Shown here: one piece after another, positions 26,846 through 36,001 of the stretch
Numbering within the stretch: position 1 is the first letter of the stretch
Layout of the letters: each line of letters opens with the position of its first letter
Assembly (NCBI GenBank): GCA_036749735.1
Contig: DAINXV010000001.1
Span: 372,001 to 436,000 of the forward strand
DNA length: 64,000 bases
Origin: Lawsonella sp012842085
Lineage (GTDB): Bacteria; Actinomycetota; Actinomycetes; Mycobacteriales; Mycobacteriaceae
Direction of reading: 5' to 3'
Translations under genes and position numbers: made by a program
Notes under the pieces: model-generated
Database searches by the model: none
The model's input: only the letters and a program-made list of their open reading frames with translations
What the model was told of the DNA's origin: nothing

Positions 26846-28174
26846 TTAACGGTCGTGCAGGTATCCTGCGGCATGCGCCTCCCGCGCTAATTGTTCCCGC
26901 ACACTAGGGTGGGCGATCTCGATCAACGCCCGCGCCCGTGCCGCTACGGTTTTCCCGCGCAAGCGCGCTATTCCCCACTCCGTCACCACATTGTCCACCA
27001 GGTTTTTGGTGGTGGTGACGACGTTTCCGGGGCTGCTGTGGGTAACGATGCGGCTGCTGCCATCAGTGGCTAAGGAGGGTGTCACAATATATCCCCTGCC
27101 ACCGTCCGACCAGAGCGCTGCAAGGCTGAAATCTGCTTGCCCACCTGCGGAGGAGTAATAGCGGCCTTTAATGGTTTCGGAGCAGCACTCCCCCAGTAGG
27201 TTCACTTCACTGGTGGCGTTAATCGCACACATGTTTTCTTCATGAGCGATGAGTTTGGGGTTGTTGGTTTCCGAGACGGAGCAGAATTCAACGTCCGGGT
27301 TATGGTGCAGCCATTTCAGGAACTTGGCGGAGCCGGTAGCAAATGTGGCGACATGTTTCCCCGGGTGGCGTCGCTTAAACCGCCCCGTCAACACCCCTTT
27401 TTCTGCTAGAAACATGGTGCCGTCGGACATCGCCTCCGAATGAAGCCCCAAATCTTCGTGGTCAACCAAGTGGTGGAGAATCGCGTTCGGGATTTTACCC
27501 ACCCCGATTTGGAGACATGCACGGTCCGGTATGTCGTCGGAGACCAAGGTCGCGATGCGCTCATCGACATCGGTAGCGGCACGTGGCTTCAGGGTGGGGA
27601 GTTTCTTTTCGCTGTAGCACCAGGCCGCGAAACTGTGGAGTGGCACCCGGGTGGCTCCATAGGTGTGCGGCATGCGGGGGTTCATTTCGGCAACGAAGGG
27701 AATGCGGGGCAGAAAATCCGCTACATAGTCGGCATTGGTTCCGAGCGAAACGTATCCGTGTTTATCGGGTAGAGATACTGTGCACAGGCCAAGTGTGGGT
27801 TTTACCTGGTCAGATAGCACTGCTGGGATGCGTGAGAAGTCTACCGGAATAAGCTCCGAATGCCCGTCCCAGAATGATGCGCGGGATCCGGGGCCCAAAA
27901 AATAGTTAACGTGCGTGAGTTTTCCGGGATAGGCGCCACGCTGGAAGGGCCGCGTACTGAACGGGTCGGTCCAATGAATTTCAACATCCTGGAAGGTGTC
28001 GCCCGCCGCATCAATAGCATCTAGAAGCATCGCCGGCTCACCCATTTGGCAAGGAACAATAATGCGGGAGCCGGGTCTAACATGCCGCAGCACCACTTCG
28101 GCTGGCTGGGCTTTCTGTTGCCACTGAGCGCGCTCCTCGGCGTCCGCTAAGAATTCGCCCACGTTTTCGACCAA
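26846..28174 (-). CDS. Acetyl-CoA hydrolase/CoA-transferase family protein
   Basis: A 442-residue protein of the family that includes 4-hydroxybutyrate and acetate CoA-transferases. The N-terminal half has FYLGPGSR-like and EMNPRMPHTYG elements; the C-terminal half has GVGKIPNAILHHLVDHEDLGLHSEAMSDG, with the glutamate in the place of the catalytic Glu that forms the CoA thioester, and GGQADFSLAALWSDGGRGYI. The CoA donor and acceptor cannot be told from sequence. The start is TTG 28174 with GAGGA upstream. It is divergent from dus, and both promoters must lie within about 65 bases. Confidence 0.85.
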   Translation of the reverse strand: MVENVGEFLADAEERAQWQQKAQPAEVVLRHVRPGSRIIVPCQMGEPAMLLDAIDAAGDTFQDVEIHWTDPFSTRPFQRGAYPGKLTHVNYFLGPGSRASFWDGHSELIPVDFSRIPAVLSDQVKPTLGLCTVSLPDKHGYVSLGTNADYVADFLPRIPFVAEMNPRMPHTYGATRVPLHSFAAWCYSEKKLPTLKPRAATDVDERIATLVSDDIPDRACLQIGVGKIPNAILHHLVDHEDLGLHSEAMSDGTMFLAEKGVLTGRFKRRHPGKHVATFATGSAKFLKWLHHNPDVEFCSVSETNNPKLIAHEENMCAINATSEVNLLGECCSETIKGRYYSSAGGQADFSLAALWSDGGRGYIVTPSLATDGSSRIVTHSSPGNVVTTTKNLVDNVVTEWGIARLRGKTVAARARALIEIAHPSVREQLAREAHAAGYLHDR

Positions 28175-28239
28175 CGGTTCCTCACTTGGTTATCGTCACC
28201 TATTTGCGATTTACAGCCTATTACAGGTCAAATAGAAGT

Positions 28240-29376
28240 GTGCAGATTGGTTCACTGAACTTGGAATCCCCCGTTATTTTGGCGCCCATGGCGGGGGTGA
28301 CGAATGCTGCCTTCCGAATCTTGTGCCGTGAACAGGAGCAAGCGCGGGTGGGCAGTGTTTCCGGTTTGTATGTGAACGAGATGGTGACCGCGCGCGCCCT
28401 GGTGGAAGAAAACGAATCCACGTTGCGGATGATGCGGTTCCATCCCAGTGAACATCCGCGCAGCATGCAGCTTTACACAGTGGATCCGAAATGGACATAT
28501 GCGGCTGCCAAAATGATTGTTGACCGCGATATGGCAGACCATATCGATATGAATTTTGGTTGCCCTGTGCCGAAAGTGACCCGCAAGGGTGGCGGCTCCG
28601 CGCTGCCCTATAAACGCCGGCTTTACCGCAGCATTGTGCGGGCCGCAGTGAAAGCGACTGCGGGGACCGACATTCCCGTCACCGTGAAATTCCGGAAAGG
28701 CATTGACGACGCTCATTTAACTTTTTTGGATGCGGGGAAAATAGCGGAAGAGGAGGGTGCCGCCGCAGTGGCGCTACACGGCCGAACTGCAGCTGAGCGC
28801 TATTCCGGGCATGCTGATTGGGATAGTATTGCGCAGCTTAAAGAGCACGTCACCGATATTCCGGTACTGGGGAATGGGGATATTTTTGCGGCCCAAGATG
28901 CGGTCGACATGATGGAGCAGACTGGTTGCGATGGGGTGGTGATCGGGCGTGGTTGTTTGGGGCGTCCGTGGCTTTTTGCCCAAATTCACCAGGCGTTGGC
29001 AGGTGAGGAGGTCGCTCCTCCACCCACGATGGGAGAGGTCGCCCAGATCATGCTTCGTCACGCAGAGCTTTTGGCGGAGTTCCATGGTGAACAGCGGGGC
29101 TGTCGGGATTTGCGAAAACATATCGCCTGGTATTTGCATGGGTACCCGGCAGGGGGCGAACTGCGCCGTCAACTTTCGCGGGTGGTGACGGTGTCGGACG
29201 TGGCAGCGCTTCTGAAACCTTACCGTGAAAGTACTGCTCAGCCGGTAAATCCGGATGCTCCGCGGGGGCGTCAGGGGTCCGCAACTGCAAAGGTGCATTT
29301 ACCTGATGGTTGGTTGGATGATCCGGAGCAGGATGGGGTCATAGTCGATGACCACGCACTTCATTCCGGTGGATAA
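28240..29376 (+). CDS. dus: tRNA-dihydrouridine synthase (DusB-like)
   Basis: A flavin enzyme that reduces uridines in tRNA D-loops. With the GTG at 28240 as start the protein has 378 residues and begins VQIGSLNLESPVILAPMAGVTN, the canonical Dus start; an open frame from 28186 would add 18 residues without family likeness. The active-site cysteine is in NFGCPVPKVTRKGGGSALP, with later motifs VTVKFRKG, LHGRTAAERYSGHADW and GNGDIF, and the FMN-phosphate loop GVVIGRGCLGRPWLF. In mycobacteria the orthologue (Rv0823c) is close to phoY2 and phoT, as it is here. Confidence 0.92.
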   Translation: MQIGSLNLESPVILAPMAGVTNAAFRILCREQEQARVGSVSGLYVNEMVTARALVEENESTLRMMRFHPSEHPRSMQLYTVDPKWTYAAAKMIVDRDMADHIDMNFGCPVPKVTRKGGGSALPYKRRLYRSIVRAAVKATAGTDIPVTVKFRKGIDDAHLTFLDAGKIAEEEGAAAVALHGRTAAERYSGHADWDSIAQLKEHVTDIPVLGNGDIFAAQDAVDMMEQTGCDGVVIGRGCLGRPWLFAQIHQALAGEEVAPPPTMGEVAQIMLRHAELLAEFHGEQRGCRDLRKHIAWYLHGYPAGGELRRQLSRVVTVSDVAALLKPYRESTAQPVNPDAPRGRQGSATAKVHLPDGWLDDPEQDGVIVDDHALHSGG

Positions 29377-29451
29377 ACTTTGTTAACGCAAATTCACTTC
29401 AACTTTAACTTTGAAACACCTTTCTACCTGCAATTTTAGTATCATCAAAGT

Positions 29452-30108
29452 ATGAGAACTGCTTACCAGGAACAACTTGATGACCTCATGCACAGCCTCC
29501 TCAGTTTGGTGAAGAACGCCACTGAGAACTTGGAGCTGGCAACAGAGGCACTTTTAGGTACCGACATCTCCGCCGCCGAGCGGGTTATCAGCTTCAGCGA
29601 CCAATTCGCTACTGAAACCAATGAGTTGGACCAGCAAGCTTTCGAACTCCTGGCACTTCAAAATCCTGTAGCGGGAGATCTGCGCCGCGTCGTTTCTTCC
29701 ATGAACACTCTTTCTGACGTGCGCCGGATGGCCATCATCTCCCTTCGCATTGCCGACATTGCCCGCGCCCGCACGGCGTCCCAAGTACTCCTTCCTCAAC
29801 CAGCGTTGGGGATGGTGCAAGAGATGGCAGAATTTGCCATTCATGAAGGTCACAAGACCGCTAAGGTTCTGAAGGATCTGGATGTCAGAAAAGCACAGAA
29901 GATCGCCAAGAAACATTCGCAGATGGCCGAACTACGCACCCAAGTGGATGAATATGTGCAGAGAGAGGATTGCCCCCTCACCCCCGCAGAGGCCGCCGAC
30001 CTGGTCATACTAGCTCACTCGTATGACAGCTTCGGCGACTACTCGGTGGAAGCTGCACAACGCGCCATCTACTTGGTCACCGGTGAAGCCATTCTGTGGT
30101 CGATCTAG
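29452..30108 (+). CDS. phoU: Phosphate transport regulator PhoU (PhoY-like)
   Basis: A 218-residue, all-helical protein with two PhoU three-helix repeats (about 1-105 and 110-215). The start MRTAYQEQLDDLMHSL and the LQNPVAGDLRRVVSSMNTLSDVRRMAI metal-binding motif are typical. PhoU/PhoY proteins relay the activity state of the PstSCAB transporter to the phosphate-sensing histidine kinase and restrain uptake. It is convergent with the pst operon rather than its last gene, as with phoY2 in mycobacteria. Upstream (29388-29415) the sequence has repeating TTCACT/TCAACT/TTAACT-like hexamers that might be regulator half-sites. Confidence 0.93.
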   Translation: MRTAYQEQLDDLMHSLLSLVKNATENLELATEALLGTDISAAERVISFSDQFATETNELDQQAFELLALQNPVAGDLRRVVSSMNTLSDVRRMAIISLRIADIARARTASQVLLPQPALGMVQEMAEFAIHEGHKTAKVLKDLDVRKAQKIAKKHSQMAELRTQVDEYVQREDCPLTPAEAADLVILAHSYDSFGDYSVEAAQRAIYLVTGEAILWSI

Positions 30109-30230
30109 TCAACTGGATAAACGCAACTAAATAACACTTTTAGTGTCCAGCTGACCTTTCTGGGTAGTGGCACCCCTAAAACTGAATCTCCTCAAATCTC
30201 CTCTATCGCGGTAAATATAATTAAATGATT

Positions 30231-30262
30231 GAGAAGCCCAACGTGGAAACGTTGGGCTTCTC
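30231..30262. terminator. Bidirectional terminator between phoU and pstB
   Basis: A perfect 13-base stem (GAGAAGCCCAACG 30231-30243, CGTTGGGCTTCTC 30250-30262) with a six-base loop, flanked by AT-rich sequence on both sides, between two convergent genes. Confidence 0.85.
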
Positions 30263-30319
30263 TCGTAGCTTTATAAAGTTGTGGACTGGATGAGACCAGT
30301 CGAACTGGTGCTTGGTTTT

Positions 30320-31096
30320 CTAGCCGAAACGGCCGGAGATGTAGTCTTCCGTTTCCTTCTTATCCGGGTTGGAGAAGATCTTGCTGGTGGGGTTGACTTC
30401 CACTAGCTGACCCGGCATTCCGGTTTTCTCCAAGTTGAAGAAGGCAGTTTCATCAGACACACGAGCAGCCTGCTGCATGTTGTGGGTCACGATGACGATG
30501 GTGTAGTCCTTCTTCAGCTCTTGCATCAGTTCCTCAATCGCCAGCGTGGAGATCGGGTCGAGAGCAGAACAGGGCTCGTCCATCAGCAGTACTTCCGGCT
30601 CGACCGCAATGGCACGAGCAATGCAGAGACGCTGCTGCTGGCCACCGGAAAGGGCACCGCCGGGCTTGTCCAGACGGTCTTTCACTTCTTCCCACAGGTT
30701 GGCGGAGCGGAGGGACTTCTCAATAACTTCTTCTTTTTTGCTCTTGCTAAGTTTGCCTTTGAGCTCCAAACCAGCCACAACGTTGTCTCCAATGGACATG
30801 GTGGGGAATGGGTTGGCGCGTTGGAAAACCATACCGATGGTGCAGCGTAGGGCTACCGGATCGACATCTGGTGCATAAACATCTTTGCCGTCAAGAAGAA
30901 TTTGGCCTTTGATGTATGCCCCCGGAGCGACCTCGTGCATGCGGTTAATGCTCCGCAGCACAGTCGATTTACCACAACCAGAGGGACCAATAAACGCCAT
31001 GATGGATTTGGGAGGAACCGTCAACGAGATATTCTGCACGGCGTGAAAGTCACCGTAGAAGATATCTACGTTTTTCATCTCGATTTCTTTTGCCAT
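30320..31096 (-). CDS. pstB: Phosphate ABC transporter ATP-binding protein
   Basis: A 258-residue ABC ATPase that powers high-affinity phosphate import. Walker A GPSGCGKST is at residues 37-45, the signature is ALSGGQQQRLCIARA, Walker B is LLMDEPCSALD, and the switch His is in IVTHNMQQA. The acidic ISTLAIEELMQEL stretch is characteristic of PstB. It is the last gene of pstS-pstC-pstA-pstB; pstA ends two bases upstream. In M. tuberculosis the orthologue is called phoT and also sits beside mshD. Confidence 0.97.
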   Translation of the reverse strand: MAKEIEMKNVDIFYGDFHAVQNISLTVPPKSIMAFIGPSGCGKSTVLRSINRMHEVAPGAYIKGQILLDGKDVYAPDVDPVALRCTIGMVFQRANPFPTMSIGDNVVAGLELKGKLSKSKKEEVIEKSLRSANLWEEVKDRLDKPGGALSGGQQQRLCIARAIAVEPEVLLMDEPCSALDPISTLAIEELMQELKKDYTIVIVTHNMQQAARVSDETAFFNLEKTGMPGQLVEVNPTSKIFSNPDKKETEDYISGRFG

Positions 31097-31098
31097 GG

Positions 31099-31977
31099 CT
31101 AAATTCCTTTCGGCCGCAGTTTGGTGGCCGCAAGGCGTGCCACGACGTTAAGTAGAGCAATCAGCAGAATAAGGGTTAGGGCACTACCCCAGAGAGCTGC
31201 GCTGCTGGCGTAGTCTGCAGTGACGCGGAAGGCGTCATACATGTAAAGGGTGAGGGAGTTCTGCGGATTCTTAAAGAGGTTCCAGTTGAAGGCGCGAGTG
31301 GAGCCGACCAGAATAATGACCGGCGCGGACTCACCCATGACACGGGCTATTGCGAGCATCGTGCCGGAGATAATGCCGGAGGCGGCGGTGGGGAGAACAA
31401 TCTTAACGATGGTCTTCCACTTGGGTACGCCCAAGGCGTAGGAGGCTTCGCGGAGATCTTGCGGAACGACCTTCAGCATCTCCTCCGTGTTACGCACAAT
31501 CACCGGGATCATGAGCAAGATGAGAGAAAGGGTCACCGCAAAACCGGATCGGTCGAAACCGAGAATACTGATCCAGACTGCGTAGATGAAGAGTGCCGCA
31601 ACAATGGAGGGAACACCGGAAAGAATGTCCACCATGAAGGAGGTGGCTTTTCCGAGCGGTCCTCTCGCACCATATTCCACCAGGTAAACGCCGATGGCGA
31701 TACTTAGTGGGATGGAGATAATAGAGCACACTAGCACCTGCAGGATAGTACCTACGATGGCGTGTCCAATACCCTTTTCTTCTGGGGGATAACCAAGGTC
31801 ACCGTTGTTCCACCAGGAGAAGTCCACAATGGAGGGGAAACCTTTAACAACGACGTTAATGAGGACCCAGAGCAGAGGGATGATGGCAATTGCCACCGCA
31901 ATCCACATGAGTACTGTGGCCGTGATGTCTTTCGCTTTGCGTCGGTTCGAGACTTGGGCAAATTTCAATTCGCTCAT
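31099..31977 (-). CDS. pstA: Phosphate ABC transporter permease PstA
   Basis: A 292-residue membrane protein with six hydrophobic segments. The binding-protein-dependent transport signature is EASYALGVPKWKTIVKIVLPTAASGIISG, the coupling helix that docks on PstB. FSWWNNGDLG... and GGVPSIV-like (DILSGVPSIVAALFIYAVW) segments are PstA features. It forms the inner membrane channel with PstC. It lies between pstC (two bases upstream) and pstB (two bases downstream), so the operon is tightly packed. Confidence 0.95.
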   Translation of the reverse strand: MSELKFAQVSNRRKAKDITATVLMWIAVAIAIIPLLWVLINVVVKGFPSIVDFSWWNNGDLGYPPEEKGIGHAIVGTILQVLVCSIISIPLSIAIGVYLVEYGARGPLGKATSFMVDILSGVPSIVAALFIYAVWISILGFDRSGFAVTLSLILLMIPVIVRNTEEMLKVVPQDLREASYALGVPKWKTIVKIVLPTAASGIISGTMLAIARVMGESAPVIILVGSTRAFNWNLFKNPQNSLTLYMYDAFRVTADYASSAALWGSALTLILLIALLNVVARLAATKLRPKGI

Positions 31978-31979
31978 AT

Positions 31980-32915
31980 CTACTTCGCCTTCCTTGCGAT
32001 AGCCACACGGGCGATGGAGTTGACGATGAAGGTGAGTACGAAAAGGACCAGGCCGGCTGCAATATAAGCACCGGTGGAGAGCGGCCCCTTAAACTCTGCC
32101 GCACTCTGGGCGATCAACGTCGCGAAGGTGGTACCAGCATCAAAGAGGCTGCCTTCAAAGACCCCGCCTGCAATCACCATGAAGAGTGCCATGGTTTCAC
32201 CGAGCGCACGTCCCAGCCCCAGCATCGCGCCGGAGATCAAACCGGAGCGCCCGAAGGGCAACACCGCGAGTTTCATAACTTCCCAGCGGGTAGCACCGAG
32301 ACCAAGTGCGGCCTCGATATGCCCCTTAGGAGTCTGCGAATACACCTCGCGAGCGGTGGCGGTAATGATCGGAAGGATCATGATCGCAAGCACGATCGCA
32401 CCGGTGAGTACTGTTCGCGCAGTTCCCAATGGTGGGTCACCAGGCTCGGATCGCAGGAATGGGATATAAGGTCCGATGTTGTCAGATATCCACTGGAACA
32501 GTGGCCCCAAGGTGGGGCCGAGAATACCGGCGCCCCAGATACCGTAAACGATGGAGGGTACGGCCGCGAGAAGCTCAACCATGTAGGTTAATGGTTTCGC
32601 AAGCTTCTTCGGGAAGTAGAACGAGAGGGCTAGCGAAATTCCCATTGCCACTGGTAACGCGAAGAGAAGCGCTACCAGAGAGACAACCATAGTTGTCCAG
32701 AAGAGGTTCGGTATACCGAACTTCATCTCTCCGGCTTCATCGGTTTGCCACACACCGTCATAAGTGAAGAAGTTCACGGTGTTTTCCCGCAGTGAGGGGA
32801 TTGCACTCCAGAGGAGAAAGATACCGATGGACGCGACGAGCGCGACAATGAAAATTGCTGAACCCTTCATAACGCCAGCGAACGCTTTGTCCTGGCGTTG
32901 GACTGCACTAGCCAT
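31980..32915 (-). CDS. pstC: Phosphate ABC transporter permease PstC
   Basis: A 311-residue membrane protein with six main hydrophobic segments. The motifs AAVPSIVYGIWGAGILGP and EAALGLGATRWEVMKLAVLPFGRSGLISGAMLGLGRALGETMA identify PstC, the latter being the ATPase-coupling loop. It pairs with PstA to carry phosphate delivered by PstS. The start overlaps the pstS stop by eight bases, indicating translational coupling. Confidence 0.95.
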   Translation of the reverse strand: MASAVQRQDKAFAGVMKGSAIFIVALVASIGIFLLWSAIPSLRENTVNFFTYDGVWQTDEAGEMKFGIPNLFWTTMVVSLVALLFALPVAMGISLALSFYFPKKLAKPLTYMVELLAAVPSIVYGIWGAGILGPTLGPLFQWISDNIGPYIPFLRSEPGDPPLGTARTVLTGAIVLAIMILPIITATAREVYSQTPKGHIEAALGLGATRWEVMKLAVLPFGRSGLISGAMLGLGRALGETMALFMVIAGGVFEGSLFDAGTTFATLIAQSAAEFKGPLSTGAYIAAGLVLFVLTFIVNSIARVAIARKAK

Positions 32916-34032
32916 TAGCTGCCTTCTTTGTGGGTGAGGAGTTCGGCATCAGTGTGTTTACCGTCTTAAGCAACGTCTGACGGTAACTTTCGGGAAGCGG
33001 AATGAAGCCATTCGTGGCGACAATCTCTTGTCCCTCGGTTAATGCGCTATAGAAGAATGTGTGAAGCCGTTTCGTAGTTGCTTTGTTGTATCCGGCTGAA
33101 CAAAAAATTTCGTAGGTGGTCAGCAGGAAGGGGTAGGCGCCCGGCTTGGCCAGTTTGTAGAGAGCTTCCGTGTCTACCACAAGATCCTTGCTGCCTGGTT
33201 TCTCAAACTTAATGAAGTCGAGAGCACGCCCGGCGGTTTTATCGTTGAGCGGAACAGGTCCTGCACCAAAGTCGAGCTGCACAGTTTGCATGTCTTTGGC
33301 GTAACCACCCTCGACATAGGTGATGGAGTATTTGTTACCCATTACACCGCCGGCCACACCAGCGGAACCTTGCGCACCGTTGCCGGTACCGTGCCAGACC
33401 TTGCCGGTTCGCTCATCTCCCCAGTTCTTGGGCGCGGTGTAGGTCAAGAATTTTTGGACATTATCGGTGGTACCGGACTTGTCAGAACGGTAAACCACGT
33501 TAATGGTTTCGTCTGGAAGATGCTTGCCCGGATTTAGTTTCTTCAAAGTGGGATGGTTCCACTTCATAATTTTTCCGGTAAAGACCTGCGCCAAAGCTTC
33601 AGGCGTCAGGACGAGACCGTCAACGCCGGGAAGGTTGTAAGCAATAGCGACTGGTCCGACCACAAGCGGTAGGTGCCAGGCTTCGTTGCCACCACAGCGT
33701 TCTTTAGCTTGGATTGCTTCATCTTCGTCTAGTGGCGAGTCCGAGCCCGCGAAGGTTACTAAATCGTCTAAGAATTTCTGTACTCCGGCACCTGAGCCAG
33801 TGGCGTTATACGCCAGGTTGATGCCATGTTCGCGAATCAAGACGTCGGCAAACAAATTAATGGCGTTCTGCTGCGAGGTGGCCCCCTCCGCCACCAAGAT
33901 GCCGTTGTCATTGGCGGGGTTTCCACCACAGCTGGATAATGCTACGCCGCAGATGAGAGCCGTTCCCACAGCTGTCATCCGGAGTCTATTAGCGCGCCGC
34001 GAAGCACGCTTCGGGGAAGCTACAGTTTTCAT
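32908..34032 (-). CDS. pstS: Phosphate-binding lipoprotein PstS
   Basis: A 374-residue periplasmic-type binding protein anchored as a lipoprotein: a basic N terminus, hydrophobic segment, and lipobox LSSC with the lipid-carrying cysteine at residue 35. Phosphate-binding signatures follow: ATGSGAGVQKFLDD, FAGSDSPL, the GPVAIAYNLPGV segment and YRSDKSGTTDNVQKFL. It captures phosphate outside the membrane for the PstCAB channel. It is the first gene of the operon; the 80 bases upstream include an imperfect inverted repeat around a GGGGTTATAC stretch, but no confident Pho box was recognised. Confidence 0.95.
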   Translation of the reverse strand: MKTVASPKRASRRANRLRMTAVGTALICGVALSSCGGNPANDNGILVAEGATSQQNAINLFADVLIREHGINLAYNATGSGAGVQKFLDDLVTFAGSDSPLDEDEAIQAKERCGGNEAWHLPLVVGPVAIAYNLPGVDGLVLTPEALAQVFTGKIMKWNHPTLKKLNPGKHLPDETINVVYRSDKSGTTDNVQKFLTYTAPKNWGDERTGKVWHGTGNGAQGSAGVAGGVMGNKYSITYVEGGYAKDMQTVQLDFGAGPVPLNDKTAGRALDFIKFEKPGSKDLVVDTEALYKLAKPGAYPFLLTTYEIFCSAGYNKATTKRLHTFFYSALTEGQEIVATNGFIPLPESYRQTLLKTVNTLMPNSSPTKKAANG

Positions 34033-34112
34033 ACGCCTTCACGGTATAACCCCTAGTTAAAACCGTGGTCGACGAAGGGTAAACAGCGAGTGAAACTCTG
34101 TTAGCGGGGATC

Positions 34113-35132
34113 TTATGTCGCTTGGGGTGGGTTATAACGATAGGCCACGTCACAGCGGTCTACTGTAAAGCCGCTATTTCCGTATACCTGAAGTGCCACT
34201 TCATTATTGCCCTCTACATAAAGAAGCAGGGTGGGTATCCCCTGAGCGGCTAACCGACGCAGCACCAAGGACGTCAAAACCGTGCCAATATGCTTCCCCT
34301 GTGCGAGAGGATCCACAGCCACCAAATACAGTTCCCCGGCGATGGGCTGGCCGTCCGTCGCCTTCTCGTCACCCTCTTGTGGGTAGTGGGTTTTGGGCCA
34401 TCCGAAACCTAATAAGGCATGCGTCTCGGAATCAACAGCAACAAAACCTTCCTGGGGATCAAACCAGCTTTCTGCGCGGTGTTCTTTGACATCCTCCACA
34501 GTCCATCCAGATTGTTCCGGATGCCAGGCAAAAGCAGCGTTGTTGACGTCCACAATCCACTGATTGAGAGTGTCCTCACCCCACATGGAATCGGCTTCCG
34601 CCAAGGTTTTAATCTCCACCCCAGCCGGCAATTCTGGAAGATTAACAACGAGGTCTTCGGTGGCGCATTGCATCTTCAAAAGTTCACGGGTGCGTTCCAA
34701 CTGGAACTTTTCAGCAAGGCGCTGCGCCGCCGGCAAATCCCCATGCGACCACACCATGGGACGCGGATCGAGATTATCTGCAATCGTCTTATCAGGGACT
34801 TGTGCTTCCGCGTCGGGAAGATGTGAAAGCAGGTTAGCTAGCAGCGCGGTTCCATAGCCTTGGCGGCGATAAAGCGGATGCACCACGCATTCGATGCTGG
34901 GTATACGCCGCGCGTCGATGTTTCCATAGGCCACCAACTTTCCCGAATCCAAAATCCAGCTATGCCACAGCCCATCTGTGAACTCGTGTTGGATGAGTTC
35001 CTGCGCCTGTTCCGCGAGCGGCTCAACCCCGTCCGTGGAGTATGCTGCGGCGCACACCAGTTCAGCCTGGGTACGGAGGTCTTTGGGGAGGACCTCTGCG
35101 GAATGAAGTTCCGTTTCAGCTGCCTCAGTCAT
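34113..35132 (-). CDS. mshD: Mycothiol synthase
   Basis: A 339-residue protein made of two GNAT acetyltransferase domains. The N-terminal one (about 1-160) has RRQGYGTALLANLLSHL; the C-terminal, active one (about 165-335) has LVAVDPLAQGKHIGTVLTSLVLRRL and LLYVEGNNEVALQVYGNSGF. MshD acetylates cysteinyl-glucosaminyl-inositol in the last step of mycothiol synthesis, the main low-molecular-weight thiol of actinobacteria. The start is ATG 35132, preceded by GAGGAG. It follows the orphan regulator gene on the same strand, the arrangement known in mycobacteria (Rv0818-Rv0819). Confidence 0.93.
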   Translation of the reverse strand: MTEAAETELHSAEVLPKDLRTQAELVCAAAYSTDGVEPLAEQAQELIQHEFTDGLWHSWILDSGKLVAYGNIDARRIPSIECVVHPLYRRQGYGTALLANLLSHLPDAEAQVPDKTIADNLDPRPMVWSHGDLPAAQRLAEKFQLERTRELLKMQCATEDLVVNLPELPAGVEIKTLAEADSMWGEDTLNQWIVDVNNAAFAWHPEQSGWTVEDVKEHRAESWFDPQEGFVAVDSETHALLGFGWPKTHYPQEGDEKATDGQPIAGELYLVAVDPLAQGKHIGTVLTSLVLRRLAAQGIPTLLLYVEGNNEVALQVYGNSGFTVDRCDVAYRYNPPQAT

Positions 35133-35184
35133 GTATCTCCTCGGTTAACGTTGGAACAGTAATCGAGTTGCTCACAAGTCTTCG

Positions 35185-35868
35185 TCACACCCTCTCACGA
35201 GAGGGAGGCGCCACAACTTTGTAGCCGACGTTTCGAACCGTCTTGATAAGCGATTCGTGTTCGGTTCCAAGCTTGGCGCGCAACCGTCTTACGTGTACAT
35301 CGACAGTACGCGATCCTCCCACAAAATCGTAGCCCCATACCTCTTGCAGCAGCTGGGAGCGCGAAAATACGCGGCCAGCATTCTGGGACAAATACTTCAG
35401 CAACTCGAATTCTTTATAGGCAAGGTCGAGGGGGTGTCCTTTTATGCGCGCCACATAAGTGTTCTCATCGATTGTTAAATCGCCGAGGGCAATTACTCCA
35501 TCGTTGGCGGCGTCCGCCGCGTTGTGGGCACGCGCAATAATCAACTGCAGTCGGGCGTGTAGTTCGGAGGAGCTTGTGGTGGTCAGGAAAAGGTCGTCGA
35601 TCATCCACTCGGGGTTGACGGCAATTAGGTGCGGTGCGCTCACAACCGCGACGAGGGGAGTGGAGCTGGTGACGGTATAGAGCGTGCGGCACAGCGAACG
35701 GCATTCTTTCAGGTCATGACGTGCATCTACTAGGATGGCGTCTACATCGTCGGTATCGAGAATGGAGGAAATTCCGCGCGGCCGCACCAGCAGGGTATAA
35801 GGAAGCACACCTAAGGCCGGTAAAACATCGTCAGCGCTTTTGGCGGGAGTCAACAGGAGAAGTTTCAT
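35185..35868 (-). CDS. glnR: Orphan OmpR-type response regulator, GlnR-like
   Basis: A 227-residue regulator with a divergent receiver domain (1-120) and a C-terminal winged helix (about 130-222) containing LAYKEFELLKYLSQNAGRVFSR and DVHVRRLRAKLG. The receiver keeps an Asp at 48 but lacks the usual N-terminal acidic pair (LTPAKS instead), as is known for GlnR, which works as a phosphorylation-independent dimer controlling nitrogen assimilation genes. No sensor kinase adjoins it. Position next to mshD supports GlnR (Rv0818). The start is ATG 35868 with AAGGAG upstream. Confidence 0.82.
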   Translation of the reverse strand: MKLLLLTPAKSADDVLPALGVLPYTLLVRPRGISSILDTDDVDAILVDARHDLKECRSLCRTLYTVTSSTPLVAVVSAPHLIAVNPEWMIDDLFLTTTSSSELHARLQLIIARAHNAADAANDGVIALGDLTIDENTYVARIKGHPLDLAYKEFELLKYLSQNAGRVFSRSQLLQEVWGYDFVGGSRTVDVHVRRLRAKLGTEHESLIKTVRNVGYKVVAPPSRERV

Positions 35869-36001
35869 AATCTTCTCCTTCCCATCTTGAGGCCTCCAAG
35901 TATCGAATGTTTATCGACTTTGAGAACAATAGTGGCCATTCTACCCAATTCTGCAACGGGGAGAGCTAGTAAGGCCGCTTGGAATAGACCAGAATAGAAC
36001 T

